This document shows positions 9,640-21,260 of a DNA stretch of 64,000 bases, one piece after another. Numbering within the stretch: the stretch's first letter is position 1; the number at the start of each line of letters is the position of its first letter. The stretch spans positions 26,276,303 through 26,340,302 of the forward strand of contig NC_087069.1 of assembly GCF_963678635.1 (NCBI RefSeq), given 5' to 3'. Under the pieces are notes generated by a model that ran no database searches, was not told the DNA's origin, and saw only the letters and a list, made by a program, of their open reading frames with translations. The translations under genes and the position numbers were made by a program. The DNA comes from Symsagittifera roscoffensis (taxonomy: Eukaryota > Xenacoelomorpha > Acoela > Convolutidae).

Positions 9640-10835
9640 TTTCAGTTTTGGAAGCTAACAAATATTGGTAAAAATGGAAACAATTTTAATAAAATTATCG
9701 TAAAAAATCTATACCAGCACAAACAAAAAACACTGCTGATCAAAAAATCTCGAAAAACATGAAGTAAATGGCATGAAAAATTTATATTAAATAGTGAAAG
9801 AGCAAACGAGCAAGAAAAATTATGCAAATGCAAACTTTTACAGCACGGAAGTTACAATCAAATAAGTAATGAGCAAAAAAAACTTACGCGTTCACCGAAA
9901 AATTTTATTCAAGCGAGAAGGCCTCAAGTTGATTATAAAGTTTAATTCCCTCTTCCGAGTTTGGAGATAGCAAATACCACAACGCTTGTCACTAAAAACG
10001 CTCACTGGAATTATAATATCATGTAAAACAGCGTGAAAATCTGTTGAAGTGGTTACGCGTGTCCAAAACAATGGCGCTACTTAAAACGTGTTGCCTGCTC
10101 TAACCAAACAATGTAAGAACTAGTTGAAATAGTATAAAAAATTAAGGATCTCACTTTAGATTTAAAAAGACTACAAAGTTAAGGTTGTATTCAATCGCCT
10201 ACTTAATCAAACTTCGCTTATCAAAGATATACAAACTGAAAATGACAAACAAATATTCGTCAAGCGTTCATTATCGTGCAACCTTGATTTGCTAACATGT
10301 TTATCTACGATATCGAACTAATCTAGTAAAAATCACCGAAAAGGTTAACGTACTAGATAGTATGGTAGTAAGATCGAATTTCAAGGTTAAGTGGTGACTT
10401 CTGGTTTAAACAACGTACGCATTAATCAAAATCTTACCATGTTTTACACAGGATAGAACGATAAATCGATGTGTGATTAGGTCTGTCACTTGTTGAGCAA
10501 GGCCACTAATTCGGATACAATCCACTAAATTTGCTAACTGTTGTGATATGTAGGAAATTGAACCGAATTAAAGTAATTTCTTCAAAACAATAACCCCAGT
10601 CCAGTTAGGTTTGTTTGCACTTCACGTGGGTATTTCTTCAACTAGCTAACCAGCTTGGTCCAACCTCGGATTAACTTCAAATAAACTGAAAAACACACTA
10701 GTTACGGCCGTTTATAAAGTTCAATGCAGGGCATCATTCAACTTTAAAAACGAATATAAAGGAGATAGAGAAAAATCGTTAAACTCGGTTTGTATGATGG
10801 TTTTGAAAATTCAACCTAAAACATTACTTTTTCAC
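9640..10835. other. Upstream region of PAPS synthase, no gene seen
   Basis: About 1.2 kb of AT-rich sequence lies 5' of the first PAPS synthase exon. No open frame with protein-like composition, no repeat with clear ends and no obvious promoter motif could be assigned. Confidence 0.5.
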
Positions 10836-11220
10836 AGAGGCGAAGCAAGCTTCACACCACTTCCGATTAAAAAATAGAACGGCAGCTAGCCAAAAAAAAA
10901 TAGGACAAAAGCCACTGATTCGAAAATAAAGTATAGAGAGGCGAAGCAGAGCTTCGAGACCACTTGCGATAGAAAAATGTGTGGCTCTCACTACTTGCAG
11001 ACGAACCGACAAATCGAACAAAACATTCAAACATTTTTCCCAAAAAAAGAAATTTGCCGAATTATCCGATTTGTTGACTCTCACTACTTGCAGCTGAACC
11101 GACAACTGAAACAAAATTTTCAAACATTTTTCCCAAAAAAAAAAGAAATTTGCCAAAATATCCGATCTGAATTAACTGCAGCTTTAGAAGTTTTACAAAG
11201 AGAGGCGAAGCTTCAGACTA
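10836..11220. repeat. Repeat cluster with GAGGCGAAGC hairpin motifs and a 92-bp tandem
   Basis: The motif AGAGGCGAAGC plus GCTTC occurs at about 10,836, 10,935 and 11,200, and a relative sits at 5276. Between them a unit of about 92 bp is repeated twice (10,986-11,077 and 11,078-11,170), starting CTCACTACTTGCAG. Both strands are open here only because of the repeat. This is probably a small non-autonomous element. Confidence 0.5.
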
Positions 11221-11612
11221 CAAAGATAACTGTAAACTAGATATTTTGCGCTACTAAAAAGCGATTGCCTATCTCGTTTTTTATACAGGACAGGTTCTAG
11301 TTAAACTTAAGTTGACACAAAAACAGAGAAAAAGCCAGTTGACAAAAAGCGTCAGAACACAGCGAAGCAGCTAGAGAAAGTTTTGGTCACTACTTTTCTG
11401 CTTTCGAAAACCAAACATTTAACCGAGGATAATATCTTCCAATTTGAAAGAACAGCGCAGCGCCATTTCAGACACTTTTTTAAAATAAGTGGACAGAAGA
11501 GTAAGCGGATGCATGAATACCGAGGTTACAGTCTAGATATTTTCTAGATATGGAAGTTATTATGATAAAAAGGTGATCTTGGTCTTGATGTCTTTATAAT
11601 TCAACTCGATAC

Positions 11613-13031
11613 GTGTTACGTTTCTTCAATATCTTTCTATCGGATCTCAACATTGACATATTTCTATCGGATCTCAAAAATCGTAAAGTCCCCGGGGAGG
11701 CCCTTTGTGGGATCGAAGCTGTGGCAAAAGCCTATGCTAGAAGGTTAAAACAAACACCATGTGACAAAGGCGTTGAGAGGGCCCGAAAATATCTGAAGAG
11801 TAATGGATTAGTTGCGGTACAGTATGACAAAGGCGTGGGTTTTTGTGCAATGAGGAAGGACACCTACGAGAACAAGTTGTCGGAGACATTAGATTCAAAT
11901 CAATTCAGCGAAAGTAAAGACACAAGTGATGCGATTGTTTTGAGGATAGAAAGAGACATCAATGAGGAGTTGTTGGCTACGAGGAAAAAAGACGAAATAA
12001 GTGAGAACCTCTACACAAGGATGAGAACTACTGGGGGGCAGCCCGCCAGGCTTTATGGGTCGGCGAAAATGCATAGAGTGAATACCCCATTAAAACCGGT
12101 CCTCTCCTTGCCTGGTAGCTCTTAATATAACTTGAACAAGGTTCTTGCAAAATTTTTTTGAGAAAATTGAGGGCGCAAACATCGAAACCAACTCACTAGA
12201 TGCGAGAGAAACCTTAGAGAGCACTAATCTTGAGCCCAATGAAAATTTGATATCTCTAGATGCGAAGAGTTTGTATACAATTGTTCCACTGAAAGAAGCA
12301 ACAGGCATAGCTCTGAGAAAACTGTATGAGCAAGATGAACCACCATCAATTGCTAGGAAAACCATGAAGAGACTGTTGAACATGGCTGTTAGTCAAGACC
12401 ATTTCAAATGCATTGAAACATTGTACGTTCAGAAAGATGGTTTGGCAATGGCGGCATCTCTTGTTGTTGTTTTAGCAAATCTTTGGCTGAAGCAGTACGA
12501 AACTGCACTCTCGAGGGATATACCCGAAACGTTTTTGCCCGAGAAAAATCCAACGGAATATGTCCCGAGTGCAATAAGAAAGTCACGTACAGGTCAAAAG
12601 GTGTCGAATGTGAATGCTGTTTGAACTGGTATCACGTAAAATGTGGTGATATATCAGATGATGAGTATCGAAATATATGTGAAACCGTCTGGTACTGTAG
12701 AAAATGCATCGCAAAAAGAGAGAAAAATAAGTCAGTGCAGCAAGCTAAGATATTTCTACGTTACGTTGACGATATAGTGAGAACAGTGAAGGGTGATCCT
12801 GAAAAAGTGCTACGGGCTGCAAACTTACTACATCCAAATTTACAGTTCACAATAGAGACAACAAACACAAACGGAAAATTGGCATTTTTGGATTTACAAA
12901 TTAGTATTGACAAAAGCAGGAAATGTGCCATTCTGCCAGATTGGCACAGCGCAACCTTCCGGCGAAACACGAATCAGCGAGAAAAGGTCTTAACAAAAAA
13001 AGTGCTGCGAAGGAGGGTAGAAATATTCTAG
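11613..13031 (+). pseudogene. Penelope-like element reverse transcriptase with an internal PHD finger, broken
   Basis: Three overlapping plus-strand frames together read as a Penelope-like element (PLE) reverse transcriptase. The first (to about 12,125) has FCAMRKDTYENKL, RLYGSAKMHR and PVLSLPGSS. The second (12,145-12,540) has KFFEKIEGANIETN, motif A with its Asp (ISLDAKSLYT), and QKDGLAMAASLVVVLANLWL (motif B region). The third (about 12,540-12,960) has the catalytic YVDD in IFLRYVDDIV, and NGKLAFLDLQISID. Between motif B and YVDD, in the YVDD frame, sits a Cys/His cluster (CPEC, CECC, WYHVKC, WYCRKC) with the C4HC3 spacing of a PHD zinc finger. Breaks seen are an in-frame TAA at 12,122, an extra T in a T-run at about 12,158 and a frame change near 12,540. 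The GIY-YIG endonuclease expected C-terminally is absent. The copy is dead. Confidence 0.8.
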
Positions 13032-13975
13032 AAATTTCTATTTTCAAAGTTTCGATTATCAAGTGGATATTTTTTAGAAATAAAAAAACGGCCATTTTGA
13101 CTGAAAAAGGTGAAAAAGTCAGAACAACAGCAAATCTAGTGGAAAACAGTCGCACATTATCACAGAAAAACGAAGCCTCTTATCGTGACAATCACGCACG
13201 ATAAGATTCTTAGCAGAAGAAGATAGTGGGAAAGGAGGCTTTGGTGGGGAAGTGGTGGAGAGCAGTACCCTCCCGGGCCACGAAATGGGAGAGATAACGA
13301 CGTTATCTCGAGAAAAACACGGAAGCGGAGGCTCGGTCCCCCAGAGACTGATATATGGTGAAAAACTATAGTAAACTAACTTTTTAGCTACTCTGATGCC
13401 ATAGAACTTTGAATTGACCCCGGTATTATTTGATATTTTAGAATATGAGTAGCTAGGAAGAGGAAAGGGTCAATCCATCTCCAACGGATTTAATATAAAA
13501 CTGTCACCAAAAACATATTAAAATAGGGTATTCGAGCCGTGTTTTCAATAGCAATCACGTAGTCTGAGGATCCGAGACTCAGCTATGTGGTTGTGTTCGC
13601 ATGTAAACGAAAGCTGATCAAAAGTCGTTTGACTGATGGCCTAAAGTTAGTAACTTTTTACTTAGCCCTAAACAGACCAGAAAATCATCTGGCAAGGTTG
13701 AGACGGTGAAAAACGAGTAGAATTTTTTGTTTAAACTACGCTCATTTTAATTATTTTTAGGTACTTTCACTAGGAATTGCGGAAAAAGTCTTTCAGAACC
13801 TATATAGGTGGTGAAAAAAGGCCATTTTGACAAACGCGTTTTTGGCAATTTCTCAGAGACTAGCCAAACGATGGGCATAATTTTGATACCATACGTCGAC
13901 GTTTTTGACCACTTTTCCGGACCGCCACCGTTTTTGGGTTGGTAATCTCGGAAAAGTATTTTTTTTTTAGAATTT
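13032..13975. other. Tail of the PLE region, no gene seen
   Basis: The first 170 bases keep a plus-strand frame rich in Lys, Glu and Asn with no recognisable domain. The rest is AT-rich non-coding sequence. A GAGATAACGACGTTATCTC palindrome lies at about 13,290. Confidence 0.4.
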
Positions 13976-13979
13976 GTTG

Positions 13980-14140
13980 TCTCGGAGGGTCCAAATTTTA
14001 GGGAACCCTCCGAGCGTCAGAAAAGTAACTCGGGTGATTAAGGTACCCTCCGAAGTAACCCTCCGAGGTAAGCTAAGTGTCTTAACAACCCTACTGAGTA
14101 ACCCTCCGGAGTGACTTAAGCCTCTTAGCAACCCTCCTTA
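13980..14140. repeat. Irregular array of CCCTCCGA motifs
   Basis: The octamer ACCCTCCG and its complement occur about seven times in 160 bp, spaced by variable AGTAAC or AAGC-type linkers. This looks like a degenerate minisatellite or subterminal array. Confidence 0.55.
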
Positions 14141-14347
14141 TTGAAAATTTAGGGGTATCTTCTGGGGCAATTTGAGCAACTAGAATATCCATTTAGAGTC
14201 GGAATAAAAGGTCAACTACTAACGGGCGTGCATATTAAGACCACAGGAGCCCATTTTAACCGGAGATTTGTGATCAATTTTGGATTCTAGATCGGGTCTG
14301 TTAGAAGTACCCGACAAAATTTTTTTTGGTTGTGATTTTGGTTGTTT

Positions 14348-14680
14348 GGTTGCCTTGAGCTACTTAATAGGAAAGCTCGGGCAATCCGAGAACACATAAA
14401 AGAAGACCTCGTTGAGTGTATTAGGCAGATACACACTCACTTGAGAAGGAAAGTTGTTCCCTGCTCTCGTGCACTTGGAGCGTTCCGGGTGTGGGGGAAC
14501 TTTTTCATAGACTTTGGAAATTTTTCGATCAGAGGTTGCCTTGAGCTACTTAGTAGGACAGCTCGGGCAATCTCAGGACACCTAAAAGAAGTCCTCGGTG
14601 GGAGTATTAGGCAAATACACACTCACTTGAGAAGACTGTGTTCTGAGCTTCGTTCTTTCGGAGCGTTCCAATTGAGGGAA
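14348..14680 (+). repeat. Two-unit tandem repeat, period about 186 bp
   Basis: The unit starts GGTTGCCTTGAGCTACTTA at 14,348 and again at 14,534, and contains TACACACTCACTTGAGAAG. The two units diverge by scattered substitutions. A plus-strand frame runs through both, so a repeated protein of about 60 residues per unit is possible, but composition gives no support for a known family. Confidence 0.6.
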
Positions 14681-15138
14681 GTCTTTTTCTTTAAGACAAA
14701 GTTTTATTGATCTGTTTTGAATCATCACTGCCTTTTTACAAAATTTTGTTTGATTTTAACAGAGCAGTGATTTGATAAGAACGTGGCGGTAAATTGATAC
14801 TGAAGAAAGGTCGCTGTCACCTGTAGGAAATTCTTATCTGATTATCAATTGTGTTTTGTGTATTGATTATATCTTGTGAAAATGTTGTGATACTGTTATA
14901 CTATACAACGGGGTTGAGTTAGCATTATATCAATACTGAGCAGGCCCTGTGCGTAACTTTAGCTGGGTCACTAATATTATCATCGAGAAATCTAAGGGAA
15001 CTTTTTGATACTGACGAGATCGAGTAGGCAGCGTTAAGTAAATTAACTTGAACTTGTTTGCGGTACGTGTGCATTGCCATTAAATTGTACGAATATTGTT
15101 ATTTATTGCAAAGTATGTAGCGTAGAGACTCGTTAGGA
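14681..15138. other. Non-coding interval before the unknown block
   Basis: No protein-like frame was seen. The stretch separates the 186-bp tandem repeats from the GC-richer block that starts at about 15,139. Confidence 0.4.
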
Positions 15139-16988
15139 TTGACTACTAAGATTCCCAGGCTGAGCAAGGGAAGCACGCGAAAGTTTAAAACTAGGTGTAG
15201 CCAATCTTTGTTTAGCAGCGTTTCAGACGTTTTTGCTGACAACGAATCGTCAAAAGGTCAAGTTGATCTTTCAGTGAGCAAAATGAAACTAAGAAGCGAG
15301 AAGAACCTCGATGGCGCTCAAAGGCGAAGCGCCGAGGCCGGACCGGCGAGCGAAGCGCTTGTGGATCCCTTTGATGAAGGGGAACGAACGCTTATTCGAC
15401 CCGACTTTGAGCCGAGCGAGGACCTCGGACGGGCGAAAGTCGAGAAGACGGAGGAGGCCTCGGAGAGTTCCGAGGTCGAACCGCGAGAGGAAGTGTTGTT
15501 CAGGTGAATGTCCAGATCGGAGGCTGGCGAGAAGCTCTGGAAAATGAAATGAATTTGAAGGATAGTGAGGCCTATCATAGACCTACTGGCTCGAGATATC
15601 TGGTGGGTTCGAGCTCTGCACCATATTGCAATAGTAGATGGATGCGAGGACACAGCAGGTGTTGGTTGATCAACTCTTCTCTATACCAAAGTGCGTGAGG
15701 TTGGCCAGAATGTCGAAAGGGTCGTATGATTTATTGGCGAAGATCATTCGGGCCGTCCCGAAGAGATCTGAAGGCGAGTTGCAAGACGTGGTGGGTGAAG
15801 AGTTCATGAGATTGAACGAGGGTAACAAGAGTGAATCCCAGAAGCAGAAAGCGAGTGGAGCGCTACCCACTGAATTCCCCGCCATAGAAGGAAAGGACGA
15901 GGTGCATAGAATAATGATAGAAGTGGAACAGTTGCTGGGAGCCTCAGGGTATCGGACCCGAAGAAACATACTAATGACCCATGGGGAGTATCTTTGCCAC
16001 TGCCTGGCGCAGACGTTGTGGTACCCCAAACGCGGGAATCTAGTATTAGTGTGGGACGTGGAGGAGTTGTACTCCACGGGGGTTGCCCGATCAAAATCAA
16101 CAAGTGTCAATCTTGGTGGTTAGTGCCATGCTGGCGGTGAGAGGGTTAGAAGCCAACGCGGGCACAAGTGAGCAGGAGACGGCCGTGCCGACACCTGAGC
16201 AGCTAAGCAACGTAAAGATGATCCGCAACCTAGATCTTTTTAGAACCACCTGCAAGATTCTGAGAATACCCAAAGCCATTGAAAGATTATGGTCAAGGCA
16301 AAGATTGATGCCTTGGTTCCGTGCAGCGATGACATCATGGATGTTTGAACGCGCGAAGCGTCATATGTCTAGAAACACGGAAACCTATCAATCTTTCCAG
16401 CTAGATATAGGACCGGGAGACTATAAAAGAGCATTCTTAGCAACTAAGCAACGTGAAAATGAACCACGACTTAGATCTTTTCAGAACCACCTGCAAGTTT
16501 CTGAGGATACCCAAAGCCATTGAGAGGATATGGTCAATGCCTTGGTAAATTAAAGGTTGATGCCTTGGTTCCGTGCAGTGATGATGTCATAGATGTATGA
16601 ACGCGCGAAGCGTCATATGTCTAGGAACACGGAAGCATATCAATCCTTCCAGCTAGATATAGGACCGGGAGCCTATAAGAGAGCATTCCTGACGCACCGA
16701 AACGCTGTTACCACGGCGGTGAAGCGAATAGCTGGAGCACGTTGTGTGTCTGAAACTGAAAAGAGAGAGGTCTTACGAGCTGACCTAGAACGGAATGTGA
16801 GCCTGTGTCTTCACAACAGCTTTCGCAGGAACCGGGAGCAAAAGGTGAATGTGGACTTGCTACCTCGTTGCAAACCGAGGCTGTTGGAACAGGAGAGTTG
16901 GGGGACGGCCCGCAACTCCATGTACACGTTGCAAAAAGTTCTAAAATACAGTGAAACTGAAGATCAGGATGGAGAAGCGATGGATTGA
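15139..16988 (+). pseudogene. Unrecognised coding-like block, broken (possible element-derived gene)
   Basis: The block is clearly richer in G and C than its surroundings and reads as protein in several plus-strand frames. 15,139-15,507 gives an acidic Ser/Glu-rich piece. 15,638-16,123 gives a mixed helical piece (SKGSYDLLAKIIRAVPKRSE, NILMTHGEYLCHCLAQTLW). 16,083-16,523 and 16,593-16,988 give a basic piece (MFERAKRHMSRNTETYQSF, RNREQKVNVDLLPRCKPRLL). A possible donor TTCAG/GTGAAT ends the first piece, so some frame changes could be introns. The internal duplication at 16.2-16.7 kb breaks the last piece. No motif of a known family is visible. A structural protein of an unidentified mobile element or a decayed host gene are both possible. 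I cannot give a function. Confidence 0.35.
16201..16692 (+). repeat. Tandem duplication of about 241 bp inside the unknown block
   Basis: Unit 1 (about 16,201-16,441) and unit 2 (about 16,442-16,692) share long stretches, for example CGCGCGAAGCGTCATATGTC and CTAGATATAGGACCGGGAG. Unit 2 holds an extra ATTAAAGG piece and stop codons, showing that the duplication postdates coding use. Confidence 0.8.
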
Positions 16989-17204
16989 GGAAGATGGAAC
17001 GAAGAGGAGAAGTGAAGACGTAAACAACAAAGGGAGAGAAGGAGAAAAAATTGATTGTCTTTGTGTGCTAAAACTTAAACTAAACAACCAAGTTTGGTTT
17101 TTGAAGCTGTTAAACTTTTTGTTTTGATTTAGTTTGGTCAGACCAAACTTTGAAAATTGTTGCAATTGTTGAAATTGTTGAAAGAAAATTTTAGTTGTGC
17201 TACT

Positions 17205-17208
<4 letters not shown>

Positions 17209-17246
<38 letters not shown>
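17209..17246. repeat. (TA)n microsatellite
   Basis: About 18 uninterrupted TA dinucleotides. Confidence 0.95.
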
Positions 17247-17249
<3 letters not shown>

Positions 17250-17600
17250 CATAGGTGAGTATATTCACCTATTTTAACACGACTGATGTTTTTAACCTGT
17301 GTAAGACACGTGTTCACTGTGTGGCGACCTGGTAAGTTTGGGTAAGCTCGCTCGAAGAGGGTGAGTAACTCAATAACTTTCCTAGCCATAGAGTTTCTTA
17401 GTTTATAGATCAAAGAGGACCGCATAAATAAATTATTATACTTGGTGAGTGACATTAAGTTAATTTTAACGGGTGCGTGGCCGTGCCACGTCCAAATTTT
17501 TTAAATAGCAAGAGCGAAAATAAGTTTTATGGCAAAATAGGAAGTTACAACAAAAAATATGCAAAAGAGATGAAAAATTTGTTAAATTTGAAATGTTTAA
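17247..17600. other. Interval between the microsatellite and retroelement copy 2
   Basis: AT-rich sequence with no gene or env-like frame. Similarity to the family ends at about 17.6 kb, so copy 2 has lost its 3' part. Confidence 0.5.
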
Positions 17601-17639
17601 AATGATTAATTATTTTGAAAGGGTTTTTTTGAACTTTCT

Positions 17640-20600
17640 TTAAAAGTTTAGATTGCGGAATGAAAGTTTTGTAATCTTTCAGTTTTTGACTTCGGAGTCG
17701 TGATGATTTTCGTTGTTAAGATTTTAATTTTGTTTCTTGTGATAAAAATTTTTTTTCTAGTTTTTGGTTTTTCCTTCGTTTTTGAGGTATTTGTTTATTG
17801 CTGAATTCTTGAGATTTTGGTTGGGTATTTTTCATTTCTTTTTTTTTGGTTCTAATAATTGTATTGAACAATTTATATCATGTTTTTGGTGACGATTATT
17901 GTCTGAGTTGTCGTGGACAACCTTTAGTCCTGTAAAGGATTATAACCGTGTAGGTTTGCGAAGAGCGTGTTCTTTTGGGTAATATGGTAGAAGATTGTTT
18001 CTGTGTTGAAATATTTCTTTTTTATTTGAATCAATGAGTTTGTATGTTACGTCAGTGGGTTTGTTAATCATTTGAAATGGTCCTTTTTGGATTGGTTGTA
18101 GTTTTTTAAATATTCTTTTTTGTAATAACTAAATTCGGTATTAAGACACACGTTCCAATTTTTAAGTTTGTAGCTGGCATGAATCGTGAATTACTTTGTG
18201 ATTGAATATTCTGTCTTTGTAATAGTTTTTTTGCTTTTTTTTGATAAATTTCATTGTGTTTTTTATTTGTGTTTGAAATCTATTCAATATGTGTGCCGGA
18301 TGCTAATTTTAAAGTTTGCGGGTGATAAAAATGATCTTCATCGTGCGTATGTAACTAAATTATAACAAATTGATTCTTTAGTAGGTTTGCAATAGCTTTG
18401 TGTATTTTTTGAAAAATTTGCTGTAAACAATATTGGTTTCCGTGGATTTTGATTGAAAAACATTTCATAACGTGATAGTCCTAGGGTTGTTGTTATCTAG
18501 AGTTGATTTTTAAGCTAATTTCACGTCTGTTGACTATTCGGTGTATTTTGTATAATTTCCATTTATAATACATCTTGTAATGTAGTTGAGGTATTCTTGT
18601 AATGAACGGTTCATACCTTCAACTAATACACTAGTCCATGGGGCATGAGACGTTCGAGGTTCATGTTTTATGTTATAAAGATGGCATAATGTGATGGTAT
18701 CAATATTTATAAATTCAGTGCCCTTATCTGTAACGAGAACTTCTGGTAATCCAAACTTTGCTATCCAGTGTTTGTAGAGTGTTGTATATGCTTAATAAGC
18801 ATTACAATAAAGTACAGGGTTCAGTGCTAAATAGTATGTAAAAGCATCAGCTAAAACCTTTATATAAGAGTTTCCTTCCGAGGAGGGTGATATCGGTCTT
18901 TTTGTTTCAAATGAGATTCTGTGACTGAAATATAAACTTTGTCCTTTAAGTTTTGCTTTTTCTGCTATTTGTTCCTGATATGGGTATGGTTTATTTAACT
19001 GGCATATTATGCAATCGCGTTACACAATACTTCAATCCAAATTGGTGCATTTCGATAAAATTTGAGAAATTTTTTCTTTTATGATCATGCATGTCCTTTT
19101 GTATTTAAGGAATGTGAAAAGTGAAATGCTAGGATTATCATACTTAATGGTAGACACGGTATTTTTAATTCAGATGTTTTGCTTTCCAAAATATTTGTGT
19201 TTTCTTTTATGCATGTTATATTAAACTTTCTGAAGTATCTAAGGAGTGTTTTGTTTCCTAGAATTGGAATCTGCTTTTACGGGTTTTGTTTTATATTTTG
19301 CCATAACTTAAGGTGTCTAATCACTGGGGCAAAATTTTGATATTTTTGTAGTAGTTCCAGTGTCATTTTTTTTCTGTGGCTGGTAGAAAAAGATTTTCAA
19401 TTTCTGTTTTTGAAAATGATATAATATCTGGAGGTTCTTGTAGATTAAAAACTTGAATTAATTTGTATTTTGAGTCTAAATCTGGAGGTCCTGATAAATT
19501 TATATTATTAGTTAAGTTTTGTTTTTCTACTAAGGGAATAGGTTGGTTCTATACATTTTTTGTTTAAGTGGTTGTTGTTGTGTGTTGGTTTTGATCCACG
19601 ATGAATACTGTATCGGTTTGAATGTAGAGTTTCCTAATAAGTATACTTTGTAATGGTTACTTTGGCAATCTAGATATAATGAACAGTGTTGTTAATTATT
19701 TGTTTGTGCATTATCAATGTCGCTTTTTACTGCATATTTGCGGTCTAATCGTGCAGATGTTTCGCCTTTTGCAAGGAAAAACTTTATATTTTGCGGTCTT
19801 TGTACCCTTATTTTTCTTGTTATAAATTCAGGTGGTGTGTTGCGACTGAGTGTATCTGGTAAGGCAAGATTTTTTCCTGCAGTCTAAACCATATGTAAGT
19901 TTGTTCATTTCATTAGAATAGGTTGAAATCTATAGACTCTATGGTTTGGATTTGACTTTTGTGTAAATAGAAAAATTATAGGTTTATGATTTGTAAAAAG
20001 AACTGTTTTAGAACTGTGGATTGTACATTCTCTCATAATTGTAGAGATTATAAATTCAGCTTGTGTTCGGCACATAGTATAAAATGGTTGGTCTGGATCG
20101 TATTTGATTTTTTTTCAGTTAGAAATGTTCTTTTTTTAAATTCGTTTTTGGTGTTTTGTTGTCCATTCAAAATTATTTTGTTGTCTGAGAATATTATAAA
20201 ATGGTCTTAAAAACAATTGCATTTTATAAAAATACTTACTTAAAAAGTTCAGCATTATAAGAAATTCTTGGATTTTTTTTATTTGAGGCAAGCTTGAAGT
20301 TTTATGATTGCGTCTATACGAGGTTTTATTGGAGTGATTAGATTACCTTCAACAATATGTCCAAGGAACTTTACACGTGTATGAAAGAAATGTGATTTGT
20401 GTGAGGCTGCTTCATGTTTCCCTTATATAGTATTTGGAACACTTCCTATACTTTAATCATGCCGTGTTTTGATTGTGATTGCATGAAAACAACGTCTAAG
20501 TAGGTTATAAAATTTTTTCTGAGAGTAAGTGGTCAAAAAGTTTTATTCATGAATGCTGAAAACGCTGCCCGTCCTATTAAATTCGTATTGTTGATTTCCA

Positions 20601-21260
20601 ATAACGAATTGTGTTAAGCGTCGTTATGGTTTATCTAGTGGCATTTGTTTATACGCGTTGTTTATGTCAGCTGTTGTAAAGTATTGTCCATTTGTTTTGT
20701 GATGATTACTTGAAATGGTTCTATGGGCCAATTACACTTAGATTCGTCAATAAGTGAATTGAGGTATCTAGCATCTAGAACGATTTTTAATGATTCTCCT
20801 GAAGCGTGAAAAGCAACGGGATTTATGAATGGGATTCCTTTTGGTTGCTCTTTTATATTATTTGGAGAATCGATTTTGTTTTGCTCTAAGATATCTAGTA
20901 ATCTATTGACTTTATCTTGTCAGTGAATTGAAACTTTACTTGCTCGTTTTTTTTTGAAAACTGCGTCAAGTTTTAGAGGTAGATGTAGTAGTGAGTTTAT
21001 TTTTTCAACATCTAATTCAGATATAGCGTAAACCATTGGTATTTAAATAGTAGTTCTGCTAATCGTTCAAATTCTTGTTGTGTGATTTGAGAGTGTTGAA
21101 AGTTGAACATTGTAAGAAAGTTGTGTTGTTCAGTGGTATAGTTTGATATTTGAGATGTTGGTTTGAAGTCAGGTGTTTTTATAAAGTAGTCTGTTTTTCG
21201 TTTCGAGTCAATAAATATATCAATTGACAAGTTTTCATTGAGAATTATTGATTGACGTAT
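17640..21260 (-). pseudogene. pol: Decayed pol (RT, RNase H, integrase) of copy 2
   Basis: Fragments in shifting frames match copy 3 pol. They include an RT motif A that still has its Asp (YFTTAD, near 20.68 kb), an RNase H-connection stretch with KSNPNHRVYRFQ (near 19.93 kb), the tail piece LYLDCQSNHYKVYLLG (near 19.65 kb), and the integrase catalytic stretch near 18.7 kb (complement of ACCTCGAACGTCTCATGC). A 73-codon relic at 21,012-21,230 covers the protease-RT linker with FNFQHSQITQQEFERLAELL. There the Gln codon replaces the stop seen in copy 3. Many stops make it non-functional. Confidence 0.75.

Noticed and set aside
10824..11240. Open frames on both strands at 10.8-11.2 kb
   Set aside because: Caused by a 92-bp tandem repeat whose length keeps both frames open; composition is not protein-like.
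12923..13204. Lys/Glu-rich plus-strand frame after the Penelope-like RT
   Set aside because: No GIY-YIG or other domain and weak composition; treated as the decayed tail.
17250..17600. Possible 3' LTR of retroelement copy 2
   Set aside because: No similarity to the LTRs at 3629 or 50,992 and no TG...CA boundaries; copy 2 appears truncated.
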